Source: Candidatus Gastranaerophilales bacterium (GTDB lineage Bacteria > Cyanobacteriota > Vampirovibrionia > Gastranaerophilales > Gastranaerophilaceae). From it: 32,077 nt of DNA. Under the pieces are notes generated by a model. It did not search any database. It had not been told where the DNA came from and saw only the letters and a list, made by a program, of their open reading frames with translations. Shown here in pieces: positions 8,226-15,873 of the stretch (positions are counted from its first letter, which is position 1; each line of letters starts with the position of its first letter). The stretch spans positions 1 to 32,077 of the forward strand of contig CALUWD010000020.1 of NCBI GenBank assembly GCA_944324385.1. Direction: 5' to 3'. Both the position numbers and the translations under genes were made by a program.

Positions 8226-8729
8226 TTATGCATTTAAGCGATAACCGCCCTTTGTAGCATTTTGCAATATGTCTTCATTAATTTTTGTTCTTAGATTTTT
8301 AATATATTTATATACATAATCAGTTGGTAATTCTAGTACTGTTGCTAAATCCTTTGCAAAAACTATCTGATTTTTATTTTTTATGAAATGCTCTAAAACA
8401 GCCTGTTCTCTTTGCGTTAGAGGTTTTTTAAATGTAATCTTTAAGGATTGTGTTAAATCTTTAGTTTTTTCTTCTTTTTTTACCTTTGATTCTTGTAAAT
8501 CAACTGATTTTTTTGCGATTTTTAAAATTTGCTCTTTTGGCTTTTCGTTTTTAATTTCTGAAACTGAAGCTGCAAACTTTTCATTTTTTAGAACAATATC
8601 AACGATATCACGTGTTTGTTTTTCTTCTTTTAGCGTTTTACCCAAGCGCTTTGCATATTCCTCTAAAGTGATTTTTTCTAGAGAACTTCTCCATTGCTTT
8701 ATTTCTTCTTTGCTTAAGTATTCACTCAT
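8226..8729 (-). CDS. Orphan winged-helix DNA-binding protein (OmpR/PhoB-type output domain)
   Basis: Residues about 103-167 of this 167-residue protein match the C-terminal DNA-binding domain of OmpR/PhoB regulators: LTQREQAVLEHF at the start, a recognition-helix region VYKYIKNLRTKI, and the beta-hairpin wing ending KGGYRLN. The N-terminal 100 residues are not a receiver: they are Lys/Glu-rich helices (EEYAKRLGKTLKEEKQ, KVKKEEKTKD) of unknown fold. GAGG precedes the ATG. It lies upstream of the kinase and single-domain receiver on the same strand, so it may be the detached output module of that pathway. That link is inferred from the order and the complementary domains. Confidence 0.82.
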   Translation of the reverse strand: MSEYLSKEEIKQWRSSLEKITLEEYAKRLGKTLKEEKQTRDIVDIVLKNEKFAASVSEIKNEKPKEQILKIAKKSVDLQESKVKKEEKTKDLTQSLKITFKKPLTQREQAVLEHFIKNKNQIVFAKDLATVLELPTDYVYKYIKNLRTKINEDILQNATKGGYRLNA

Positions 8730-8772
8730 TTAAACTGTTCCTCTTTATGTGTTTAATGTCCGTTCCTTATTC

Positions 8773-8781
8773 TTTATAGCA
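8773..8781 (-). promoter_or_regulatory. Extended -10 promoter for the winged-helix/kinase cluster
   Basis: On the minus strand the sequence reads TGCTATAAA, an extended -10 element 44 bases before the start codon of the winged-helix gene. No good -35 is visible, which is normal for extended -10 promoters. Confidence 0.45.
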
Positions 8782-8863
8782 CACAACATGCCCAAAAATC
8801 TGCAAATATTTCATAAAGTAAATTTTTTTTTAAATATTTAAAATTTATCAAAAAAGACTTGAC

Positions 8864-8900
8864 AATAAAAAATGAGCCCTGCATATTGCAGAGCTCATTT
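8864..8900 (-). terminator. Rho-independent terminator of fba
   Basis: AAATGAGC (8870-8877) pairs with GCTCATTT (8893-8900), and CTGC with GCAG inside it, with one mismatch and a 5-base loop. On the minus strand the hairpin is followed by a run of T (8864-8869). It starts 14 bases after the fba stop. Confidence 0.9.
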
Positions 8901-8914
8901 CAACTTCTTATATA

Positions 8915-9874
8915 TTAGTCATCAGCGTGGCCTGCTGTGCCTAATACATCTTTCATTTTATGCATTACCATTTCTTTAACAGCTGTTCTACCTGGGCCCA
9001 TATATTCTCTTGGGTCAAATTTTTCAGGGTGCTCAACAAAGAATTCGCGAATTGTAGATGTCATTGCAAGTCTTAAGTCTGTATCAATGTTGATTTTTGC
9101 AACACCATGTTTTGAAGCGTATGCAAGCATTTCTTCAGGAACGCCGTGAGCATCAGGAAGGTTGCCACCAAATTTATTACATTTAGCAACGAATTCTTTT
9201 GGAACAGAAGATGAACCATGAAGAACGATTGGGTAATCATATCCTACCACATCAAATATTGCTTTTTTGCATTCTGCAAGTCTTTCAAAGTCAAGTTTTG
9301 CTTCACCTTTGAACTTGTATGCACCGTGTGAAGTACCTATAGCAATTGCTAAAGAATCGCAGCCTGTTTCTTTTACAAATCTAGCAGCTTCCTCTGGATC
9401 TGTGTATGTTGCATGTTTTGCATCAACTTTAACATCATCTTCAACACCAGCAAGTTTGCCAAGTTCAGCCTCAACTGAAACACCTCTTGCATGAGCGTAT
9501 TCAACAACTTGTTTTGTAAGAGCAATGTTTTCTTCAAGTGGAAATCTGCTACCGTCTATCATTACAGAAGAAAAACCACCGTCGATACAAGCTTTGCAAA
9601 TTTCAAAGTCTGCACCATGGTCTAAGTGAAGTGCAATTGGAACTGTTGTAGTTGCAAGAGCAGCTTCAACAAGTTTAATTAAGTAAGTTTGGTTAGCATA
9701 TTTTCTGGCACCGGCAGAAACTTGCAATATAATTGGTGAGCGAGTTTCTTCAGCTGCTTCTGCTATACCTTGTAAAATTTCCATGTTGTTAACATTGTAA
9801 GCACCAATAGCATATTTGCCAGCAAGTGCTTTTTTGAACATTTCGCCTGTTCCAACGAGTTTTCTTTCTGTCAT
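8915..9874 (-). CDS. fba: Class II fructose-1,6-bisphosphate aldolase
   Basis: This is the zinc-dependent aldolase that interconverts fructose-1,6-bisphosphate with DHAP and glyceraldehyde-3-phosphate in glycolysis and gluconeogenesis. The 319 residues cover the full TIM barrel. Catalytic D85 and zinc ligand H86 sit in LHLDHG; the other expected zinc ligands are H183 (GTSHGAYKF) and H219 (LHGSSS); E137 is in the VEAELG motif. The NIDTDLR phosphate/DHAP-site motif is present. TGAGGAT lies just before the ATG. It is transcribed alone and ends at the hairpin at 8864-8900. Codon use is more regular than in its neighbours, as expected for a highly expressed enzyme. Confidence 0.97.
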   Translation of the reverse strand: MTERKLVGTGEMFKKALAGKYAIGAYNVNNMEILQGIAEAAEETRSPIILQVSAGARKYANQTYLIKLVEAALATTTVPIALHLDHGADFEICKACIDGGFSSVMIDGSRFPLEENIALTKQVVEYAHARGVSVEAELGKLAGVEDDVKVDAKHATYTDPEEAARFVKETGCDSLAIAIGTSHGAYKFKGEAKLDFERLAECKKAIFDVVGYDYPIVLHGSSSVPKEFVAKCNKFGGNLPDAHGVPEEMLAYASKHGVAKINIDTDLRLAMTSTIREFFVEHPEKFDPREYMGPGRTAVKEMVMHKMKDVLGTAGHADD

Positions 9875-10029
9875 AAAATTATCCTCATTAATGTACCGAA
9901 TACAGCTAAATTTTATAACAAAATTTATTTGAATACAAGAAAAATTATTTTACTTTTCTTAATATTTAATTAAGTTTGTAGGAAAATTTGCTGATAAATT
10001 TATTGTACAAGTGAAAAGGTGTGGACAAG

Positions 10030-11650
10030 ATGAGCAAAGACTTTAGTTTTGACAATTTCTTTAAAATTAATGTACAAAAATGGGGAACTGGTGAAAACGA
10101 CTGTTTGTCAAGAGTTGCACAGACATCTTTAAATAATGCAGGTAAAACAGAAGATGCCGCCCAATGGGCTAAAATAAAGGAACAGCAAGACAAAATTCAA
10201 GAATATAATAATAAAATTGAAGGTCACAAAATTGAAAATGCTGATGTTGTGTATGAAGGGCAAGAAATACTCATTCCGATTGAAGATGCAATAGAAGGCA
10301 TCAAAAACGATTTTGAAACTACAACAAGTGAGTATGATGAACAGCAACAAGAAATTGCTGACTGTACTGATAAGTTAACATCTGCAAATTCTAATGTGTC
10401 AAATACAAAAGCAAGCTATGATCAGACATTAACTGAGTATAATAAAGCAAAAAGTGCTGCTTCAAACAGTGGGGATAGTAATCAAAATTCAAGTGCTATT
10501 GACTCACTAAAGGCTACACTTGATGCTAAAAAGGAAGAGTATACAAAAGCTGTTCAAGAACAAAAGGAAGCTCAAGAGGCACTAAAAGAAGCTCAGGAAA
10601 AAGCAAAAGAAACAAAAGAAAAAATTGAAAATTTAAAAAAAGAGCTGGATGAGTATACTGATAGAAAAGACCAAAAAGAAAAGAAATAGATGATCAACTA
10701 AAAGAAATCGCAGGAAATATAGAAGGTCTTGAAGATGAACTTACGCAAGCTCAAGAAGAATTAGACAAGATGAAACAAGAGCTTGAACAAATGAAATCAG
10801 GCGACAGAGATGAAGGTGAAAACTGGGATACTATTGACAAAAACGCTAAAAAGGCATTGAGTACGTCAAATACTGATCAAAAAATTGCAAAGGCTGATGG
10901 TGTCGAGGTTTCTGATGAAGAAGAAAATCCTAATTACTTTGAAATTAAGCAATTATATGGCAAAATTATAGAAGACGAAGATAATGACACTGTTATTGCA
11001 AGAAGGTATACCTATGATGAAGATGGCAATGAAATAATTATTTCTGAAGATGAATATAAAAACAATCCTAACGAATATGGCACTAGTATAGATAAAGATA
11101 ATTTAATTTCAGAAACAACTTATGAATACCCCTCATCAGATGTTCAAGTTGAAATAGTAAAAACAAAAGATGAAGACGGTGAAGATACCTATGAAGTAAA
11201 TGTTAAGGACGGACAATTAACTCCTGCTCAAATCGACATGTATAACTCAAAATACGGCGTAGAAATGTCTGCAGTTAACAAAGAAGATGTAGATGCAAGT
11301 TATGAAGTAAACAATATTATTGAAAATTCTTCTGACAGTGATAAAAATGATAAGCTCAAGGAGTTTTTCAATGATAGGTACATCGTCCCCAGTACCAGAA
11401 AAGTTCTGATAACTCCAAGGCAAGTGCTTCGCTTGTTAAGGATGTGCTTTACAACCTTGATATTCAACATTGCACTGAAAATGACGTTGAATCAGCCGTT
11501 AGCAAATTAACTTCAGCTTTTGGTTCTTTTGATGCCATGATTGACACTATGACAGATTCTTCTTCCGATATGTCAAATGTTCAACAAAGTATTTATCTCT
11601 CACGCGTTGCGCAATTAATGGAAAGATACGAAGACATCAAAAAAGATTAA
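10030..11650 (+). pseudogene. LysM-like/coiled-coil protein gene broken by two frameshifts
   Basis: Three consecutive open segments in different frames read as one protein of about 540 residues. Segment 1 (10030-10689) starts at an ATG preceded by AAGG; its residues 18-83 look like a LysM domain with an inserted helix (KWGTGENDCLSRVA at the start, VVYEGQEILIP at the end), then a long Lys/Glu/Gln coiled coil. Segment 2 continues the coiled coil in the next frame from about 10683, then an acidic region to about 11390. Segment 3, to 11650, is the C-terminus (YNLDIQHCTENDVESAV). Both shifts have the same sense and fall at homopolymers: A runs at 10673-10686 and CCCC at 11387-11390; one extra base at each restores a single frame. 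It could be a real pseudogene, an assembly error, or less likely recoding. No signal peptide is seen. Confidence 0.7.
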
Positions 11651-11660
11651 CTTAAATATA

Positions 11661-11689
11661 TTTACACACTCCAAAAAAAACTGTATAAT
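11661..11689 (+). promoter_or_regulatory. Sigma-70 promoter of rpiB
   Basis: TTTACA (11661-11666), a 17-base spacer and a perfect TATAAT (11684-11689) lie 31 bases before the rpiB start codon. The element overlaps the long inverted repeat at 11666-11715. Confidence 0.8.
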
Positions 11690-11715
11690 TAAGAAATACA
11701 GTTTATTTGGAGTGT
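11666..11715. repeat. 20-bp inverted repeat across the rpiB promoter and ribosome site
   Basis: The left arm 11666-11686 (ACACTCC, eight A, CTGTAT) pairs with the right arm 11696-11715 (ATACAGTTTATTTGGAGTGT), with one mismatch and one bulged base, around a 9-base loop. The right arm contains the GGAG ribosome site of rpiB and the left arm and loop contain the -10 element. It could be an operator, or a hairpin that masks the ribosome site on read-through transcripts from upstream. Confidence 0.75.
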
Positions 11716-11719
11716 TATT

Positions 11720-12154
11720 ATGGAAAATTTAAAAATTGCAATCGGTTGTGACCATGGCGGATTTCATTTAAAAGAAAAAATTCTTGAGTATTTAGAAGTT
11801 CATCACATAGAATACAAAGATTTTGGTATTTACAATCTTGAACAAAGTGATTATCCCATTGTTGCAAAAGAAGTTGCAAATGAAGTAGCGCAAGGCAATT
11901 TTGATAGAGGTATTTTAGTTTGTGGTACTGGTATTGGCATGTCTATTACTGCAAATAAAACAAAAGGAATTCGTGCCGTTTGTCTTGAAAATACATACTC
12001 TGCACGTGTTTCTCGCGCACATAATAATGCAAATATTTTGTGCTTGGGTGAACGTGTCATTGGTCAAAACCTTGCGCTTGACATAGTTGATGTCTGGTTA
12101 AAAACAGGCTTTGAAGGCGGCAGACATAAACGTAGAATTGATATGATTGAGTAG
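11720..12154 (+). CDS. rpiB: Ribose-5-phosphate isomerase B
   Basis: RpiB interconverts ribose-5-phosphate and ribulose-5-phosphate in the non-oxidative pentose phosphate pathway. The 144 residues match the RpiB/LacAB family: IGCDHGG near the N-terminus (D11, H12), the catalytic cysteine C68 in CGTGIGMSI, and H101 in RAHNNANILCLG. The first half carries the Rossmann-like core. LacA/LacB subunits are the main alternative, but a lone gene with the CGTGIG cysteine favours RpiB. GGAG is 6-9 bases before the ATG, within the inverted repeat. clpC follows on the same strand after about 80 bases, without a visible terminator between. Confidence 0.95.
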   Translation: MENLKIAIGCDHGGFHLKEKILEYLEVHHIEYKDFGIYNLEQSDYPIVAKEVANEVAQGNFDRGILVCGTGIGMSITANKTKGIRAVCLENTYSARVSRAHNNANILCLGERVIGQNLALDIVDVWLKTGFEGGRHKRRIDMIE

Positions 12155-12165
12155 TAAAATAATAA

Positions 12166-12193
12166 TTGAAACTCAAATTTTTTGTTGTAATAT
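12166..12193 (+). promoter_or_regulatory. Possible clpC promoter
   Basis: TTGAAA (12166-12171), a 16-base spacer and TAATAT (12188-12193) lie about 40 bases before the clpC start. No CIRCE or CtsR-type repeat was recognised beside it. Confidence 0.45.
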
Positions 12194-12233
12194 ATGACTA
12201 TAGAATTAGTTAACCATTAGGAAGTTTATAACA

Positions 12234-14687
12234 ATGTTTGAAAGATTTACCGAAAAAGCAATACGTGTAATTATGTTGGCTCAAGAGGAAGCAAGACGTC
12301 TGGGTCATAACTTTGTAGGCACAGAGCAAGTTTTGCTTGGTCTAATTGGCGAAGGCACAGGAATTGCAGCTAAAACCCTTAAGTCTATGGGTGTGACAAT
12401 AAAAGATGCTCGCGCTCAAGTTGAAAAAATAATCGGTCGTGGTAGCGGTTTTGTTGCAGTTGAAATTCCTTTCACTCCACGCGCTAAAAAAGTCTTGGAA
12501 CTCTCTTGGGATGAGGCAAGACAATTAGGGCATAATTACATTGGAACAGAGCACTTGCTTTTGGGTTTGATACGCGAGGGCGAAGGTGTTGCTGCTAAGG
12601 TGCTTGAAAACCTTGGAGTTGACTTGAATAAATGCAGGAGTAATGTTATTAAACTTCTTGGTGAAACAAAAAGTTCTTCTTCAGGTGCTCAAACTGCTAC
12701 TCCTGGTGCATCGCAAAGTAAAGCTAAAACTCCAAGTCTAGATGAGTTTGGTACAGATTTGACCCTTGCAGCTCAGGAGCAGCGACTTGACCCTGTTGTT
12801 GGACGCGAAAAAGAGATTGAACGAGTTATTCAAATTCTTGCAAGGCGTACTAAAAATAACCCAATTTTAATTGGTGAGCCTGGTGTGGGTAAAACAGCTA
12901 TAGCACAAGGTTTAGCACAAAAAATTGTTGACTGTGAAGTTCCTGATATTTTGGAAAATAAAAAAATTATTCAGCTTGATATGGGATTATTAGTTGCAGG
13001 TACAAAATATCGTGGTGAATTTGAAGAACGTTTGAAAAAAATTATGGATGAAATTCGTCAAGCAGGTAATATTATCCTTGTAATTGATGAAATGCACACT
13101 TTAATCGGTGCTGGTGCTGCAGAAGGTGCTATTGATGCTGCAAACATCTTAAAACCTGCTTTATCACGTGGTGAAATTCAGGTTATAGGTGCCACAACGC
13201 TTGATGAGTACAGAAAGCATATTGAAAAAGATTCAGCGCTTGAAAGACGTTTTCAATCTGTTATCGTCGATCAACCTTCAATTGAAGAAACGATTGAGAT
13301 AATCAGAGGCTTAAAGCCAAAGTATGAAGAACACCATAAGCTACACATTTCAGATGAAGCAATTGTTGCTGCTACTGAGCTTTCAAGCAAATTTATAACT
13401 GAGAGATTTTTGCCTGATAAAGCAATAGATATAATTGATGAAGCCAGCTCAAAGGTTCGTTTAAACGTATCAGCATTGCCACCTGAAGGCAGAGAACTTG
13501 AAAAGCAATTAAAAGCAATCATTAAAGAAAAAGAAGATGCAATCAGAAATCAGGAATTTGAAAAGGCATCTGATCTGCGTGATGACGAGGCAAATTTAAA
13601 AGATAAAATTAGAGAAATTCAAGATAAATGGAGAAATGAACAAGACGAAAATAAGCCTACTGTCGGTGTTGAAGAAGTTGCACAAGTAATTTCTACAATA
13701 ACTGGTATACCTGTTACAAAAATAACAGAAGGCGAGTCACAGCGTTTATTAAGGCTTGAAGAAACATTGCATGCACGTGTAATTGGTCAACATGAGGCAG
13801 TAGTTTCTATTTCAAAAGCAATAAGGCGTGCGCGTGTTGGCTTAAAAAGTCCAAATCGACCTATCGGTAGCTTTATATTCTCAGGTCCTACAGGTGTTGG
13901 TAAAACCGAACTTGCAAAAGCTCTAGCAGAGGCTGTATTTGGCTCTGAAGATAACATGATAAGAATAGATATGTCAGAGTTTATGGAAAAACATACAACT
14001 GCAAAACTAATTGGTTCTCCTCCAGGGTATGTTGGTTATGATGACGGCGGTCATATGACTGAGCTTGTCAGAAAAAAACCATATTCTGTAATTCTATTTG
14101 ACGAAATTGAAAAAGCTCATCCGGATGTATTCAACATAATGTTGCAAATACTCGATGATGGTCGTTTGACTGATTCTAAAGGTCGTCATGTAAGCTTTAA
14201 AAATACAATCATCATAATGACATCAAACGTTGGTGCTCATATGATTCAAAATACTGCTAAATTAGGATTTTCTGTAACAAACGATGAGAAAAAGGATAAG
14301 TATGAAAAACTTAAAGAAACTGTTATGGAGGAACTTAAAAAGGCGTTTAGGCCTGAGTTCTTAAACAGAATTGATGACATCATTGTATTTGCTCACTTAA
14401 ACAAAGAAGAAATACGCGAAATTGTCGATTTAATGTTGAATGACTTATTCAAACGTTTAGGTGAACGTGAATTAACTATCGAAGTAACTGATGAAGCGAA
14501 GGATTACCTTGCTAAGGAAGGTTATAGCGAAACTTATGGTGCTCGTCCTTTGCGCAGAGTAATTCAAAAGAATGTTGAAGACGTGCTAGCTGAGGAAATT
14601 TTAACAGGAAATTACCAGCCAAATGACCAGTTAGTTATGGACGTGCGAGATGAAAAAATCGTTATTGAAAAAAAAGTTAAAGCATAA
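12234..14687 (+). CDS. clpC: ATP-dependent Clp protease ATP-binding subunit ClpC
   Basis: ClpC is the Hsp100 unfoldase that feeds proteins to ClpP. The 817 residues hold two Clp-N repeats (about 1-145), AAA+ domain 1 with Walker A GEPGVGKT (214-221) and Walker B VIDEMH, a short middle domain with a UVR-like motif (about 440-455, [12 protein letters not shown]) that distinguishes ClpC from ClpA and ClpB, and AAA+ domain 2 with Walker A GPTGVGKT (551-558) and Walker [11 protein letters not shown]. The ClpP-docking tripeptide LGF is at 677-679. A D2-small domain ends the protein. An AGGAAG ribosome site precedes the ATG. There is no mcsA, mcsB or ctsR nearby, as in cyanobacteria and unlike Firmicutes. 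Confidence 0.97.
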   Translation: MFERFTEKAIRVIMLAQEEARRLGHNFVGTEQVLLGLIGEGTGIAAKTLKSMGVTIKDARAQVEKIIGRGSGFVAVEIPFTPRAKKVLELSWDEARQLGHNYIGTEHLLLGLIREGEGVAAKVLENLGVDLNKCRSNVIKLLGETKSSSSGAQTATPGASQSKAKTPSLDEFGTDLTLAAQEQRLDPVVGREKEIERVIQILARRTKNNPILIGEPGVGKTAIAQGLAQKIVDCEVPDILENKKIIQLDMGLLVAGTKYRGEFEERLKKIMDEIRQAGNIILVIDEMHTLIGAGAAEGAIDAANILKPALSRGEIQVIGATTLDEYRKHIEKDSALERRFQSVIVDQPSIEETIEIIRGLKPKYEEHHKLHISDEAIVAATELSSKFITERFLPDKAIDIIDEASSKVRLNVSALPPEGRELEKQLKAIIKEKEDAIRNQEFEKASDLRDDEANLKDKIREIQDKWRNEQDENKPTVGVEEVAQVISTITGIPVTKITEGESQRLLRLEETLHARVIGQHEAVVSISKAIRRARVGLKSPNRPIGSFIFSGPTGVGKTELAKALAEAVFGSEDNMIRIDMSEFMEKHTTAKLIGSPPGYVGYDDGGHMTELVRKKPYSVILFDEIEKAHPDVFNIMLQILDDGRLTDSKGRHVSFKNTIIIMTSNVGAHMIQNTAKLGFSVTNDEKKDKYEKLKETVMEELKKAFRPEFLNRIDDIIVFAHLNKEEIREIVDLMLNDLFKRLGERELTIEVTDEAKDYLAKEGYSETYGARPLRRVIQKNVEDVLAEEILTGNYQPNDQLVMDVRDEKIVIEKKVKA

Positions 14688-14716
14688 TTGTTAATTTTTG
14701 TAAAATTTTAATTTCA

Positions 14717-14749
14717 AAATGCCCACTATAAGCTAGTTTGGGCATTTTT
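14717..14749 (+). terminator. Rho-independent terminator of clpC
   Basis: AAATGCCC pairs with GGGCATTT around an inner ACTA/TAGT pairing, and a run of T follows. It lies 29 bases after the clpC stop. Confidence 0.88.
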
Positions 14750-14808
14750 GTTTAAAAAAATATAAAAGATATTAATTAAAATATGACAACAAATTTTATT
14801 TACCAATT

Positions 14809-14836
14809 TTGTGTTAATGTAAATTAATTTTATATT
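14809..14836 (+). promoter_or_regulatory. Possible promoter of the LuxR-type gene
   Basis: TTGTGT (14809-14814), a 16-base spacer and TATATT (14831-14836) lie 13 bases before the start codon at 14850. Confidence 0.45.
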
Positions 14837-14849
14837 AGAAAGTATTTAC

Positions 14850-15560
14850 ATGTATTGCCAGCCATCCCTAAAACAATCTGTTGATAACAGCAAGAAAAGT
14901 GCCGTATTTATTGTTGAGAGCGATAAAATTGTACGCTCAAATTTACGCGAACATATAAAACGTGTCAATAAGTTTAGATTGGCAGGTGAGATGCCATATA
15001 TTGATAGTATAACTGATGAGCTTGCGCAAGTGTCTCCAAATATAGTTATATTTTCTTCATTCACAGGCTCTGACGAGCAATACATGCAAATTAAAAAAGT
15101 TCATTGTGAACTTCCTTTAATTAAAAAACTTGTTTTATCTAAAAATGTTGACGAATCAGAGTTTTGCAGCACTGTTGTTGCTGGAATAAAGGGCTATTGT
15201 TCAATAGATACTGAAATTAGCGAATTAATTAAAGCTATTGAAATAGTGTCAAGAGGCGGGGCATACTATGACAATAGCATGAGTAATTTTATATACAGAT
15301 TAATAAGTCATATGAACCAAATGCGCCAGCTTCCAATTGATAAACCCATAGAGGAGCAAATAAATTTGACTGATAGAGAGCTCGAGGTAATATCTGTTGC
15401 TGCAACATGTGATGATTACGAGGATATTGCTCGCACATTGCACATATCAAAGCACACAGTTAAAATGCATTTAACAAGTATTTACAGAAAATTAGGCGTT
15501 AAAAATAAATTGCAGGCAATTTTAAAAATTCAAAACAAAATTTATGAATTTAAATTCTGA
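14850..15560 (+). CDS. LuxR/NarL-type regulator with degenerate receiver domain
   Basis: The 236-residue protein has a receiver-like domain (about 17-135) and a GerE/LuxR helix-turn-helix (about 170-232: LTDRELEVISVA, YEDIARTLHISKHTVKMHLT, IYRKLGVKNKLQAI). Aligned with NarL-type receivers, the acidic pair becomes E23-S24, the phospho-acceptor Asp position in IVIFSSF is serine (S69), and the conserved lysine near GYCSID is lost, while S97 remains. It therefore probably cannot be phosphorylated in the usual way and acts as an atypical regulator. No histidine kinase is adjacent. The ATG has only a weak purine run upstream. It lies between the clpC terminator and tRNA-Ser. Confidence 0.88.
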   Translation: MYCQPSLKQSVDNSKKSAVFIVESDKIVRSNLREHIKRVNKFRLAGEMPYIDSITDELAQVSPNIVIFSSFTGSDEQYMQIKKVHCELPLIKKLVLSKNVDESEFCSTVVAGIKGYCSIDTEISELIKAIEIVSRGGAYYDNSMSNFIYRLISHMNQMRQLPIDKPIEEQINLTDRELEVISVAATCDDYEDIARTLHISKHTVKMHLTSIYRKLGVKNKLQAILKIQNKIYEFKF

Positions 15561-15617
15561 TATAGATGTATTATTTACATTTTAATTTGCTTTAGATAAT
15601 ATAACTACATCACTTAA

Positions 15618-15704
15618 GGAGAGGTGTCCGAGTGGTTTAAGGTGCAAACCTGGAACGTTTGTGTGGGGGCAACTCCACCGGGGGTTCGAATCCCCCCCTC
15701 TCCG
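15618..15704 (+). tRNA. tRNA-Ser(GGA)
   Basis: The 87-base class II tRNA has acceptor strands GGAGAGG and CCTCTCC, anticodon stem CAAAC/GTTTG around CTGGAAC (anticodon GGA, reads UCC/UCU), a long variable arm (TGTGGGGGCAACTCCACC) and T arm GGGGGTTCGAATCCCCC. The discriminator base is G and CCA is not encoded. A run of six T follows directly and may end the transcript. The rest of the 15561-15873 interval shows no gene. Confidence 0.97.
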
Positions 15705-15768
15705 TTTTTTATATTATTTTTTATTTAGTTGTTGATATACCTATATTTTGCCAATTTCAAAAGCCTAA

Positions 15769-15788
15769 TGTAACAATATGTAACAAAA
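15769..15788. repeat. 10-bp tandem repeat upstream of the EF-hand-like gene
   Basis: TGTAACAATA is followed directly by TGTAACAAAA. It lies about 85 bases before the start codon at 15874. A reverse-complement copy of the core (TTGTTACA) occurs upstream of the gene at 3187. It may be a protein-binding site, but such AT-rich motifs can recur by chance. Confidence 0.4.
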
Positions 15789-15873
15789 TTGTTGCCATTT
15801 GCTAAACTTTTAAAAACATGTGCCGAATACACTAAAGTAGCGTATTTAAGTATTACTAGTAAAGGATGGCACA

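Noticed and set aside
10673-10690. Programmed -1 frameshift in the LysM-like gene
   Set aside because: No X-XXY-YYZ heptamer is in register with the zero frame and no downstream stimulatory structure was evident; mutation or a sequence error fits better, especially as a second homopolymer break follows.
11676-11708. Inverted repeat before rpiB as a plain terminator of the broken LysM-like gene
   Set aside because: The right arm is followed by GGAGTGTTATT rather than a T tract on the plus strand, and a perfect TATAAT lies inside; termination cannot be excluded but is the weaker reading.
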